This document shows positions 9,183 to 18,700 of a stretch of 64,000 nt of DNA, piece after piece (position 1 is the first letter of the stretch; each line of letters begins with the position of its first letter). A program made the translations under genes and the position numbers. The stretch comes from Pseudomonas sp. FEN. Lineage in GTDB: Bacteria > Pseudomonadota > Gammaproteobacteria > Pseudomonadales > Pseudomonadaceae. The notes below the pieces were generated by a model. The model did not search any database, was not told the origin of the DNA, and was given only the letters and a program-made list of their open reading frames with translations. The stretch is taken from the NCBI RefSeq assembly GCF_904067045.1, contig NZ_CAJFDC010000014.1, positions 310,001 through 374,000 on the forward strand. The letters run 5' to 3'.

Positions 9183-10288
9183 GGATGACTCCCTGCAACG
9201 CTTGCATCATCCTGCCGAGATACTCTCACTTCCTCTCCATCGCGCAGCAGATGTGCGCCTAATGCGACTATCTGCTCGCCAACTTTGAGATCGCCCGCGA
9301 CTCGCGCAGCGTCGTCGCTCAGGCCCAGGACCTGAACAGGTCGCCAGGTCACTTTCGCAGGTGTACCGGTGATGACCCACACGCCAGTGCCTTTGCCCGG
9401 ATCATAAATGGCGGCGATCGGCACTTGCAGCACCGGCCCATGCACGCTGCCTTCAGCGATCCGAAGAGTGACGGTCGAACCCAGTGGTGCGTTGGCCAGC
9501 GCGCCTTCAAGCACATACCGCGCCTCAAAGGTGCGCGTCACAGGGTCGGCCGAGTCAGAAAGGAGCCTCAGCCTCGCGGTAACAGCCCCCGTCGTGTTGC
9601 CATAAAGCGTCGCCTGTGCGGTGGTTCCCGCGGCAGGGCGTAGCGTCTCGGGCAAATGCACGATGGCTTCGCGCTGCCCCGCCCGCGCCAGTCGAACCAC
9701 GGACTGCCCCGGGCTGACGACTTGCCCGGGCTCGGCGAGTGTCTCCACCACAACACCATCGCTGTCCGCAATCAGTACTGCGTAGCCAGAAGCATTACGA
9801 GCGACGTCAGCCTGCGCTTCAGCAGCGCTGAGTTGCGCCTTTGTGGTATCGGCGGCGGCCTTGACCTGGTCGTAGGCCGATGCGGAAACAGCGCCTGCGG
9901 CGACCAGGTCGCGATATCGAGCCTCGTCATCGACTGCCTGCCTGGCTCGAGCCCGAGCGGCTGTAACCGACTCCAGCTGGGCTCGCGCCTGCAGCCCCAA
10001 GTCGATGGGGTCGAGGCGCATGAGCGGCTGGCCACGTTTAACGGTCTGGCCGGTATCAACCAGACGCTCAAGTATCTTGCCCGAGACCCGAAAACCCAGA
10101 TCGCTCTGGACGCGAGCAGCCACGACCCCTGTAAAAGAACGCGAAACGTCAGACGACCCCTGAACCGCGGAGAACCTCACCAGAGGGGCATGCGTGCGCG
10201 GATCTTCAACGGTGGATGAATCGCCACACGCCGTCAGGACGAGAGGCAACAAGCAAGCGGCAATGGTGACAGGTCGAAGCCGGAGCAT
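9179..10288 (-). CDS. RND efflux pump periplasmic adaptor (membrane-fusion lipoprotein, pump 1)
   Basis: Membrane-fusion protein linking permease and outer-membrane channel, 369 residues. It starts MLRLRPVTIAACLLPLVLTAC, a lipoprotein signal with lipobox LTAC, so it is anchored in the inner membrane and faces the periplasm. The lipoyl half-motifs (LGFRVSGKILERLVDTGQTV and SDGVVVETLAEPGQVV) flank an alpha-helical hairpin. The ATG at 10286-10288 is chosen because AAGGGA precedes it and the signal peptide begins there; a longer frame would run into the TetR gene. The promoter and repressor box lie at 10325-10360. Confidence 0.92.
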   Translation of the reverse strand: MLRLRPVTIAACLLPLVLTACGDSSTVEDPRTHAPLVRFSAVQGSSDVSRSFTGVVAARVQSDLGFRVSGKILERLVDTGQTVKRGQPLMRLDPIDLGLQARAQLESVTAARARARQAVDDEARYRDLVAAGAVSASAYDQVKAAADTTKAQLSAAEAQADVARNASGYAVLIADSDGVVVETLAEPGQVVSPGQSVVRLARAGQREAIVHLPETLRPAAGTTAQATLYGNTTGAVTARLRLLSDSADPVTRTFEARYVLEGALANAPLGSTVTLRIAEGSVHGPVLQVPIAAIYDPGKGTGVWVITGTPAKVTWRPVQVLGLSDDAARVAGDLKVGEQIVALGAHLLRDGEEVRVSRQDDASVAGSHP

Positions 10289-10324
10289 AGGTTCCCTTAC
10301 TTGAATAGATAGAACAGGAGTGAC

Positions 10325-10360
10325 ATTTTCAGACCAGTGACCAATATTGTCAACAGTCAC
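10325..10360 (-). promoter_or_regulatory. Promoter with TetR-type operator for the adaptor-permease operon
   Basis: On the minus strand TTGACA (10348-10353) is followed by a 17-base spacer and GAAAAT (10325-10330), a good sigma-70 pair. A 24-base element GTGAC-N14-GTCAC (10337-10360) covers the -35 box. The identical arrangement at 11017-11040 covers the other outward promoter, so both are probably the operators of the TetR protein encoded between them. Confidence 0.65.
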
Positions 10361-10980
10361 AAATCCTGCGACGCCAGGCTGCGCAATATCAGCGCAGCCA
10401 GACACATCGACGCTTCCTCCACCATGCCCAGGCTGTATTGCAGCAGCTCCGGATTGATGTAGGGGCGCATCACCAGATAGATGGCGCAGACCACCTCATC
10501 AAGTGGTGTTTTGCGCTCGAACTCCCCGGCCTCGCGCCCCTCCAGAATGATTTGCGTGATGACCTTGCGTAAGTGCTCCTCATGCTCCCTCACCGACGGC
10601 CACCGATCCCGCGCGGCAACGGCGGCAATGTCGTAGAGCTTGCGATCATGGAAGAACAGATCGCCGCCAGCCTCTACAAGCCCACGGAATAAGCCTCTCA
10701 GCTTCTCGGAAGCCGTCGCCGCATCCAAAACCATGGCGTCAATGATCCCCATGACAGTGGCAAGGCGGTTCGCACAGATCACCTCGCCGATCGCCTGCTT
10801 GGAATCGAAGAACTTGTAGATATAGGCCTTGGAAAAACCAATGGATCTGGCGAGATCGGACACCGTGGTTTTTTCATAACCGTAGCGCCCGAAGTGCCCG
10901 GTTGCCGCCTCGACGATCTGATCACGGACGCTGTGCTCCGAAGGCCCACGCAAGTGGGATGTCCGTATGTGTCCAGTCAT
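10357..10980 (-). CDS. TetR-family repressor of RND pump 1
   Basis: One-domain TetR repressor, 207 residues from the ATG at 10978-10980. A TTG at 11043 would extend it through the operator and is rejected. The N-terminal helix-turn-helix is plain: VRDQIVEAATGHFGRYGYEK, TTVSDLARSIGFSKAYIYKFF, then the typical DSKQAIGEVI. The C-terminal ligand domain is family-variable. Position between the divergent pump genes, and GTGAC-N14-GTCAC boxes on both outward promoters, suggest it represses both sides and probably itself, released by a pump substrate. It is clearly paralogous to the TetR gene at 13532-14152. Confidence 0.9.
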   Translation of the reverse strand: MTGHIRTSHLRGPSEHSVRDQIVEAATGHFGRYGYEKTTVSDLARSIGFSKAYIYKFFDSKQAIGEVICANRLATVMGIIDAMVLDAATASEKLRGLFRGLVEAGGDLFFHDRKLYDIAAVAARDRWPSVREHEEHLRKVITQIILEGREAGEFERKTPLDEVVCAIYLVMRPYINPELLQYSLGMVEEASMCLAALILRSLASQDL

Positions 10981-11006
10981 TTTTAAACCTAGCTCGAGAG
11001 CACCAA

Positions 11007-11040
11007 TTGACAGCGAGTGACCACAATGTAATATAGTCAC
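11007..11040 (+). promoter_or_regulatory. Strong promoter with TetR-type operator for the outer-membrane factor
   Basis: TTGACA (11007-11012), a 16-base spacer and TAATAT (11029-11034) form a near-consensus sigma-70 promoter 30-60 bases before the OMF start. The GTGAC-N14-GTCAC box (11017-11040) overlaps the spacer and -10, so a bound repressor would block it. The region also lies upstream of the TetR gene on the other strand, which allows autoregulation. Confidence 0.7.
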
Positions 11041-11067
11041 CAATCACAGTCGTTTCAAGGAATCTCA

Positions 11068-12528
11068 ATGCCCTCCCTCCGCCCCGTAGCTCTCTTGGTG
11101 AGCGCCAGCTTGATGGCAGGTTGCGCGGTCGGTCCGGACTATCACCGTCCGGACGCTCCGCTTTCGGATCGCTACATGAGTCAGCCTTCGGTCGAACGGA
11201 GGTCCGGAGTGACCCCAGCCAGTCTCGTAGTCTGGTGGGAAGGCTTTGGCGATCCAGTGTTGAGCGACTTCGTGTCCAAAGCCCTTGAGCAGAACCTGGA
11301 CCTGGCGCAGGCGTCGGCGCGAGTCACACAGGCGCGGGCCGGGCTTGGTGCGGCAAATGCGGCTTTACTGCCCTCGGGGAACATCAGCGGGCAGGCCGCG
11401 CGTGCCTACCAGTCAGTCGAAACCCCACTCGGCCAGGTGTTGAATTCAACGCCTGGCTATGATCGGTACGGAAGCTCCTACGAGGTCAACCTCAATGCTG
11501 GCTGGGAGGTGGATGCCTTTGGCGGCCTGCGCCGCGGACGCGAGGCCGCACTGGCCGAATACCAGGCCTCCGAAGCTGGCGTCGCGGCCACGCGACTGGC
11601 CGTCGCGGCGCAGACCGCCGATATCTACATCACTATCCGCGGGTTGCAGACACGGCTGGACATTGCGAACCGACAAGTCAAAACGCAGCAGGGGCTGCTG
11701 GAGAAAGTCCGATTGCTCTACAGCAAGGGTCTCGCCGCCAACTATCAGGTTCGCCAGACCGAGGGGGCGCTGTCGCAGGTCCAAGCGACAGTGCCGGTCC
11801 TGCAAGCCGGTCTGGATGCAACCATGAATGCACTGGACGTAATGCTCGGCACGCCGCCAGGCACTCATCGCCCGCAACTGGCAAATACAGCGAGCATTCC
11901 CCTGGCTCCCCAGATAAAAGCCACGGGAACGCCGGCCGACCTGCTGCGCCGCAGACCCGATCTCATTGTGGCCGAGCGCCGTCTTGCGGCCTCCAATGCA
12001 CGCATCGGAATGGCCATTGCCGAGTACTACCCGAAATTTTCCCTCAGTGCATTGCTGGGTAGTGCCACGGCGGTATCCGGCGGCAATCTTTTCAGCAGTG
12101 CTGCCAGCCAGTCGGCGGGCGTACTGGGGTTGCGCTGGAGACTCTTCGACTTCGGTCGGATAAACGCTCAAATCGATCAAGCCAAGGGACAGGACGCGGA
12201 GGCGCTGGCCGCTTACCGTCAGTCCGTGCTGCGCGCGACCGAGGATGTCGAGAACGCTTTCTCCGCACTTGTGAATCGGGAAGCCCAGGCCACGACCCTC
12301 ACCGAGGGCGAAGCGTCTCTGACAGAGGCTCGCCAATCGTCGTTCATCGCCTATGAGAAAGGCACGGCCAGCCTGATTGATGTCCTGCACGCCGACGAGA
12401 CGATGCTGCAGGCTTCCGATGCTCGGGCGCAAGCACGGACAGAGTCGGCACGGGCAGCAGTCGCGGCATTCAGGGCCCTCGGTGGTGGCTGGCAGCCTCC
12501 TGAAGCCCAGCCCGTGGCGACTCGATGA
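11068..12528 (+). CDS. RND efflux outer-membrane factor lipoprotein, OprM/NodT family (pump 1)
   Basis: TolC-like outer-membrane channel, 486 residues. The signal MPSLRPVALLVSASLMAGC carries a lipobox, followed by the family start AVGPDYHRPDAP. Two OEP repeats are visible, including LLRRRPDLIVAERRLAASNARIG (shown in part here as RRRPDLIVAERRLAA) and a second helical hairpin with GTASLIDVLHADETML. The ATG follows AAGGAATCTC. It completes pump 1 with the divergent adaptor and permease, and the shared operator type suggests co-regulation despite opposite transcription. Confidence 0.92.
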   Translation: MPSLRPVALLVSASLMAGCAVGPDYHRPDAPLSDRYMSQPSVERRSGVTPASLVVWWEGFGDPVLSDFVSKALEQNLDLAQASARVTQARAGLGAANAALLPSGNISGQAARAYQSVETPLGQVLNSTPGYDRYGSSYEVNLNAGWEVDAFGGLRRGREAALAEYQASEAGVAATRLAVAAQTADIYITIRGLQTRLDIANRQVKTQQGLLEKVRLLYSKGLAANYQVRQTEGALSQVQATVPVLQAGLDATMNALDVMLGTPPGTHRPQLANTASIPLAPQIKATGTPADLLRRRPDLIVAERRLAASNARIGMAIAEYYPKFSLSALLGSATAVSGGNLFSSAASQSAGVLGLRWRLFDFGRINAQIDQAKGQDAEALAAYRQSVLRATEDVENAFSALVNREAQATTLTEGEASLTEARQSSFIAYEKGTASLIDVLHADETMLQASDARAQARTESARAAVAAFRALGGGWQPPEAQPVATR

Positions 12529-12576
12529 CTTAATTGGGTGGCGCCTGCCCCTCCTCTTTCAGCTACAGCCAAACAC

Positions 12577-12600
12577 GTGAATACATGAAGTGGGCTTCAC
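12577..12600. promoter_or_regulatory. GTGAA-N14-TTCAC box upstream of the SDR gene
   Basis: A 24-base element with the same geometry as the two pump-1 operators (five-base arms, 14-base spacer), with one outer base changed in each arm. It lies about 95 bases before the SDR start. It may be bound by the second, paralogous TetR protein encoded just downstream. No clear promoter hexamers were found with it. Confidence 0.35.
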
Positions 12601-12693
12601 CGAGCGAGCGACGATCATTGGTCTCAGTCGTTCTGATTGCGAAGCAGCTATCTGCCGAAACAGCTCAATAAGAACCAACCGGAGAACGGCAAT

Positions 12694-13479
12694 ATGAAAT
12701 CGAATGAGAATTCCTGGGTACTCATCACAGGTGCATCAAGCGGATTTGGCGAGGAGTTTGCCCGGCAATATGCAGCACAGGGAAAATCGCTCGTTCTGGT
12801 AGCAAGAAGGCTGAGCAAGCTCGAAGCGCTATCGGCGCAGTTGCGTGAACGCTTCGGCGTCGAGGTGATCATCGAACAAGTAGACCTGTCCTCGATCCCG
12901 GCGATCATCGAACTGCATGAGCGACTCTGCGAACGCAATATAGTGATCGATGTGCTCATCAACAATGCGGGCCATGGATTACAGGGGCCTTTCCTGGATC
13001 ACTCCCTGGATGAATCCCTGACCATGATTGATCTGGATATCGCCAGCCTGACAGCCCTGACACGCCTTTTCGCGGTCGACATGCGAGCCCGCAAACGTGG
13101 GCAGATCCTGATGGTCTCAAGCTTGCTGTCCTTCCAGGGCGTGAAGAATTTCGCCGTTTACTCTGCCGCGAAAGCCTATGTTCTTCGCTTCTCCGATGCG
13201 CTTCATCGCGAACTGAAAAATGACGGTATCGTCGTTACCGCACTTTGCCCAGGAATGTCGGACACCGGATTTGCAGAAAGCGCCAAGCAAAAGATCACGC
13301 CGGCCTTGAAAATGGTAATGATGCAACCCCAACCCGTTGTACGCGCGGGAATCCGTGCGCTGCAGGCCGGACGCATGAGCGTGGTCCCGGGCTTTGGCAA
13401 CAAGGCAATCACCGTCTTGACTTGGGCCACGCCACGTCGGTTTCATCAGCGCCTTATGGAACAAGTCATGGGCATCTGA
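12694..13479 (+). CDS. Short-chain dehydrogenase/reductase
   Basis: Classical SDR of 261 residues. It shows the nucleotide motif TGASSGFG, structural NNAG (VLINNAGHGL), the catalytic serine region LMVSSLLSFQ and YSAAK with active-site Tyr and Lys. The ATG at 12694 follows GGAG by about 9 bases and is preferred over an earlier in-frame start at 12637. NAD(P) preference is unclear, although the arginine pair after the second strand (VARRLSKLE) would fit NADP. It faces a TetR gene convergently; the pair may be a separate regulated unit next to pump 1. The substrate is unknown. Confidence 0.88.
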   Translation: MKSNENSWVLITGASSGFGEEFARQYAAQGKSLVLVARRLSKLEALSAQLRERFGVEVIIEQVDLSSIPAIIELHERLCERNIVIDVLINNAGHGLQGPFLDHSLDESLTMIDLDIASLTALTRLFAVDMRARKRGQILMVSSLLSFQGVKNFAVYSAAKAYVLRFSDALHRELKNDGIVVTALCPGMSDTGFAESAKQKITPALKMVMMQPQPVVRAGIRALQAGRMSVVPGFGNKAITVLTWATPRRFHQRLMEQVMGI

Positions 13480-13531
13480 GTTGGCGACGAAGATGCTTTG
13501 TTGCCCGTAGGAATACGTGGTCAGCCGAAGC

Positions 13532-14152
13532 TCATGGCATGAGGCTGCGCAAAATGAGGTTGGAGGTAAGTCTCGGGGCTTCCTCGACGAAGTCGAGGTT
13601 GTATTGCAAGAGCAAAGGATTGACGAAAGGCCTCAACGCAAGATGTATCGCATCGACTGTCTCGTCCAGTGGTGTCTTGCGTTCAAACTCGCCGCTTTCT
13701 CGCCCTTCACGCACGATTTGCAACACGAAGCGCCTGATCTGCGCGTCGTAGACTTGCGAACTGGGCCAGCTTTCCGAAGCCGCGAACGCGGCGATGTCGT
13801 AGAGTTTTCGGTCGTTGAAGAACAGGTTCACACCTGTGACGATCAAGGCTTTGACCAGGCGTCGAAAGCGCTCCGTCGACGAGATGGCATCTACATTGAT
13901 GGCCTGCTCCACAGCCGCGACGATTTGCGCCAGACAATTTGCGCAGATGGCTTCACCGATCGCTTGCTTGGAATCAAAGAACTTGTAGATGTAGGCCTTG
14001 GAAAACCCGATGGCCTTGGCCAAGTCGGAAACCGTGGTTTTGCTATAGCCGTATTGACTGAAGTGTTCGTTGGCCGCCGCGACAATTTGATCTCGAATGT
14101 CGTGATCAACTGGGCCCCGGACACTGGGCGAAGATATTGGTGGCTGGTTCAT
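13532..14152 (-). CDS. TetR-family regulator, paralogue of the pump-1 repressor
   Basis: TetR-type repressor, 206 residues. The helix-turn-helix (QYGYSKTTVSDLAKAIGFSK, AYIYKFFDSKQAIGEAICAN) is nearly identical to that of the pump-1 repressor, and similarity continues through the ligand domain (LFFNDRKLYDIAAFAA, ESGEFERKTPLDE). The two arose by duplication, with the SDR and OMF genes between them. An IS66 remnant begins within 90 bases of its start, so its native upstream region may be altered. Likely targets are the SDR gene or the pump genes. Confidence 0.88.
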   Translation of the reverse strand: MNQPPISSPSVRGPVDHDIRDQIVAAANEHFSQYGYSKTTVSDLAKAIGFSKAYIYKFFDSKQAIGEAICANCLAQIVAAVEQAINVDAISSTERFRRLVKALIVTGVNLFFNDRKLYDIAAFAASESWPSSQVYDAQIRRFVLQIVREGRESGEFERKTPLDETVDAIHLALRPFVNPLLLQYNLDFVEEAPRLTSNLILRSLMP

Positions 14153-14240
14153 GCCAGTAGCTTACGCAACCCGATGGCGGTTGACAAATACGCGTCTTGG
14201 CTGGCTGCTGCAAGTAACCTGCGTTGGTAAAATCCACGGC

Positions 14241-14733
14241 ATGACTTCCTCGCCCAATCTCGATCAAATGACTCTCGACCAACTGCGTGCATTCGCTGCG
14301 CAACTGTTGTCGCAAGTCGAGACCATAGGCAAGACGGTTGAAACCATGGGCAAGAAGATCAACCGCGATCAAACGGTGATCGAGAAGCTGACCCACGAGA
14401 TCGCACAACTCAAGCGTTTGAAGTTTGCCAAGCGCAGCGAGCAGATGAATCCTGAGCAAGCCAGCTTACTTGATGACCTGATCAATACCGATATCGCGGC
14501 GATTGAAGCCGAGCTTCAAGCCTTGCAAATAGCACCTGCGGCGACCGAGCAAAAAAAGCAGAAGCCCAAGCACACGGCATTGCCGGCAGAATTCCCACGC
14601 ACGCTGATCATGCGGCTGTGCACTCAAGCGTATCGGTGAAGATGTCAGCGAGAAGCTGGACTACACGCCGGGCGTGTTTACCGTTAAACGCCATGTTCGT
14701 GGCAAGTGGGTCTGCGATGACTGCGAAACACTC
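14241..14733 (+). mobile_element. IS66-family transposase (TnpC) 5' remnant, frameshifted
   Basis: Frame 14241-14639 encodes the N-terminal coiled-coil of an IS66 TnpC: MTSSPNLDQMTLDQLRAFAA, a TMGKKINRDQTVIEKL-type heptad region, LKRLKFAKRSEQMNPEQ and LDDLINTDIAAIEAEL. After PRTLI a small deletion shifts the frame. The zinc-binding part then continues in the next frame from about 14612 (CGCALKRIGEDVSEKLDYTP, RGKWVCDDCETL). The catalytic DDE domain, accessory tnpA/tnpB genes and both inverted repeats are missing. The second part runs in frame into a chemoreceptor domain. Confidence 0.85.
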
Positions 14734-15570
14734 GACCGCATTGGTAAATCTGCCGAACAACTCGCCTCCTCGATTGAGGAAATGAGCATTGTCATGCATG
14801 AAAGCGCCCAAGGCCTGCATCAGCAGAACGCCGAGATAGATATGGCCGCGACAGCCGTCACGGAGATGAGCCATGCCGTTGAGGAGGTGGCCTCCAACGC
14901 GGTTGCGACCTCCAACGAATCCAGAGCCGCCTCCGAAACCGCGCACCAGGGCCAAGTACAACTGGCCGATACGTTAACGGCTATTGGTGCCCTCACCGAT
15001 AACGTGCTCGACGCATCGAATCAAGCGCGGAACCTGTCCGAGCAGACACGGAACATCAACAAAGTTCTGGACGTCATACGGGCTGTAGCGGAGCAGACCA
15101 ATCTGCTGGCGCTCAATGCGGCGATCGAAGCAGCACGTGCAGGTGAGGCTGGCCACGGATTTGCCGTTGTTGCGGATGAAGTCCGCTCGTTGGCTCATCG
15201 CACCGGAGAGTCGGCTCGCGAAATTGAAACCATGATCAGCACCATTCAGCAAGGTACCCACCAGACGGTGGAGGCCCTACTCACCAGTGCGGACCAAGCC
15301 CGCCAGACGCAGGTGCAGGCCCAGGCGGCCAATGATGCTCTCAGTACCATTGCGCATGCGGTATCAGGGATTAACGAACGCAATATGGTGATCGCCAGCG
15401 CGGCCGAAGAGCAAGCACAAGTGGCCCGGGAAGTGGATAGGAACCTGGTTCGCATCCGAGACTTTTCGATCCAGACGTCAGCAGGTGCCGAACAGACGCA
15501 TTCGGCCAGTCAGGAGCTATCGCGGCTCGCAGGCGACCTTAGTGGATTGGTACGTCGCTTCAGGGTTTGA
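14674..15570 (+). CDS. Chimeric ORF: IS66 zinc-ribbon fragment fused to a methyl-accepting chemotaxis signalling domain
   Basis: An open frame of 298 residues from GTG at 14674. Residues 1-20 are IS66 transposase (VCDDC motif). From about residue 21 it is a chemoreceptor cytoplasmic domain: AEQLASSIEEM, the highly conserved hairpin tip VAEQTNLLALNAAIEAARAG, FAVVADEVRSLAHRTGESAREI, and a C-terminal helix ending LSGLVRRFRV. Normal receptors have about 540 residues with transmembrane, sensory and HAMP parts, all missing. No strong ribosome site precedes the GTG. It is either a dead remnant of a receptor gene interrupted by IS66 or an unusual soluble signalling domain. Confidence 0.7.
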   Translation: MFTVKRHVRGKWVCDDCETLDRIGKSAEQLASSIEEMSIVMHESAQGLHQQNAEIDMAATAVTEMSHAVEEVASNAVATSNESRAASETAHQGQVQLADTLTAIGALTDNVLDASNQARNLSEQTRNINKVLDVIRAVAEQTNLLALNAAIEAARAGEAGHGFAVVADEVRSLAHRTGESAREIETMISTIQQGTHQTVEALLTSADQARQTQVQAQAANDALSTIAHAVSGINERNMVIASAAEEQAQVAREVDRNLVRIRDFSIQTSAGAEQTHSASQELSRLAGDLSGLVRRFRV

Positions 15571-15702
15571 TCTCCTCAGGGCCACAACAAACGAGGGGGA
15601 AGGTTGCAATCGACGCCGACGCTGACTCGCTATCAAGGGGGCTGCGCTTTATCGGAACTCTTCCACCAGGTTGAGTCTCCATTGTTACCCAGCCCGATCG
15701 CG

Positions 15703-18700
15703 CTATCCGGTTACAGAAGCTGATTTTCCCGGGCGCTTACGAAACAACAACCCATAGAGCACTGGAATCAGCCCCAGCGTCACCAGAGTCCCCAGGGCGA
15801 GTCCTCCCATGATCGTAATGGCCATGCCTTTCCACAGCGGACCGGCGAACAGCATCAACGGAATCAGACCAATGATACAGGTCAACTTGGTCATGATAAT
15901 GGGTCGCAGCCGCTTGACCGCAGCTCCCACCACGGCTTCGTGTAGCGGCAAACCCTCTCCCCGTTCGACCTCGATACGCTCCAACAACAACACCGCATTG
16001 TTGACGATGATGCCGGCCAGGGATAGCAAGCCAAAGGTTGCCATGAATCCGAACGGGTAACCGGTCAGAACCAAGGCCACCGACACTCCGATTAAAACAA
16101 ATGGCACGCTGGCCACCACGATCAACAGCTTTCGAAACGAGTTGAACTGCCAGACGAACAGCAACAGCATCGCAACCAGCGCATGCGGCAGGTACTGCAG
16201 TAACGCCTGGTTGGCCGCGGCAGAGTCCTCGATCTCTCCGCCCAGTTCGATCCGGTATCCAGGTGGCAGGTCCATGGCATCGACCTGCGGCGCTAGGCGC
16301 TCGACAATCGAACTGGCTGTCAGCGACGGATTGTGCCCAACCACCGTGATCGTCCGCTCCAGGTTGCGACGCAGGATAGTCGACGCTTCGACCTCGGCGC
16401 GCACTGTCGCGACGGCAGCCAGAGGTAACGCATCGCCCCCTGCAGCCGGATGGATCAGGGTGCTCTCCAGATCGTTCGTCAGGGTACTGGCGTTCGTGGG
16501 TTCGCGTAAGACAATGGGCACGCTCGTCTCGCCATCCTGCATCGAAGACGCCAGCAAGCCCCCGTTGCGCAGCTGCAACGCCTGGGCAATGTCCTGGGTG
16601 CTGACCCCAGCCCTTCGGGCCTGGTACTGATCGACGACGACGCTGTAACGCAGTTGCCGTGAGCGCCAATCGTTACGCACGTCCTGCGTACCAGGCAGCG
16701 CCATGAGCGCTGCTTCGATCTTGCCAGCGATACCTCGCAGTACGCTTTCATCCGGTCCGATCACCCGATAGATGGCGACGCCAGCTTCGGTGGTGCCCAT
16801 TGAAAATCGCTTGGGCTGCGCTTGAACCTCTGGGTGCTGGGACAACAGATAGCGGTTTGTACGCGCAATCACCGTATCGATATCAACGTCATCGCGCACA
16901 CTGACAGTGAAGTAGGCAACATCCGGCGCCGGCAAGGTCGGATTGAGTCCCAATACAATCCGCGGCCCTCCCTCGGCCGCATAGCCGATGCTGTTGACCA
17001 CATCTTTATCGGCGCTCAACCACTGACTGATATCGCGCACGGTTTGCAAGGTCACACGCGAGCTCGTGCCCGGCTCCAGAGTGATGGGTATCTGAAACTG
17101 CTTGCGGTCCGATTTCGGCAAAAAATCATAGGGCACATGGGTCAGCACGACAATCGCCACGGTTAACAACGCCAGCATGCTGCCGAGAAAAAGCCAGGGA
17201 TGCTGCAACAATCCCTCGATCACTCGGCGATAGCCACGGTAAAAAAGCGAGTCGTAGCCGTGTGAATGGGCATCCTCCTTTCCCGGCACCGGCGCCTTGG
17301 CAAAGTGCAAGCACAGCAATGGCGTCACCGTCACGCTCAGCAGCCAGGAGCCAAGCAACGTGATGGCCAGCACAATGGCCAAGGACCGCAGGTATTCATT
17401 GGTGCTGGTCTGGCCGAGAAAGAAGGGTGAGAACGCCAGGATGATGACCAGAGAAGAGGTTAGCAACGGGATCATCAATGTGCGTCCGGCGTCCTCACAG
17501 GCGCGCTGACGCTCTTCCCCCGCCTGCAGCCGACGCTCGATATCCTCGGCGATGACAATGCCGTTATCCACCAGTAAGCCCAATGCGAGGATGATCGCAG
17601 CGATCGAAACCGTCTGCAGCTCCACCCCCAGGGCCCGCATCACGATCAGGGTTCCCAGGATGGTCAGCGGCACGATCACCCCCACCACCAATCCGGTTCG
17701 CCAACCGAGAAACAGCATGACCACCGCCATGACGATCACCACGGTTTCCATCATCACGTGTTGCATCTTGGCCATTTCGTGATGCACAACATCGGCCTGG
17801 AAGGTCACCACATGCATCGAAAAACCCAGCGGCAACTGTTGCTCCAATTGCGCCAGGCGCTCGCGCAAGGCCTGTCCAAAAGACTGGATATTGAGCCCGG
17901 CCTTCATTGAAACAGCCAACACCACCGCATCCTGTGCCTGGTATACCGCAGCACTGTCCGGCTGCTCGTTGGCTGCTACTGAAATTGTGGCCAACTTCTC
18001 CAGTGCCACCGACTGCCCTTTCTCCAGCCGAATCGGTAACTGCTCCAACTGTGCAGCAGAGAGCACCTCGCCTGTCACCGTGACCGTGGTTTTCTGCCCG
18101 CCCAGCAAGGGGCTTCCCGACGACACAATGAGATTCTGGCTCTGAAGCTGCTGCAGCAATTGTTGAATCGAGAGGCCAACCCCCGCCAAGCGTTGGCGAT
18201 CAAAATCGAGGTAGAGCCGCTCCTCCTGCAGGCCGTACAAAGAGATCTGGTCCACACCCGGCAAAGCATAAAGCTGGTTACGCAAATGTTTGATCGGTCC
18301 GCGCATTTCATTCATGGCAAATCCGGGCGCGGTGACGGCTATTGACGCCACCGCAACCTGCCCGAAGTCATCGTCCACGAAGGGGCCTAGGGTACCGGGC
18401 GGAAAACTCGCCCCGGCATCAGCCGCTTTGGCCCTGACCCGTTGCCATAACACGCCCAGGTCCTTGACCTCGTCATAGGCAGTGATCTGGATGATCACGC
18501 TGCCCGGCCGTACGGTTGTGATCAGGTTCTTGATCTCAGGCAGCTCCCGGAGCTTGTCCTCCATTGGCTTGGCCAGCAGTTCCTCGACCCGCTCAGCCGG
18601 CAACCCGGGAAATGCCATGCTGACCAGCGCGTCACGGATCGTCACCGACGGTTCTTCCTGGGAAGGAAAGCTCCAGAAAGTCAGGACACCGGCCACCAGC

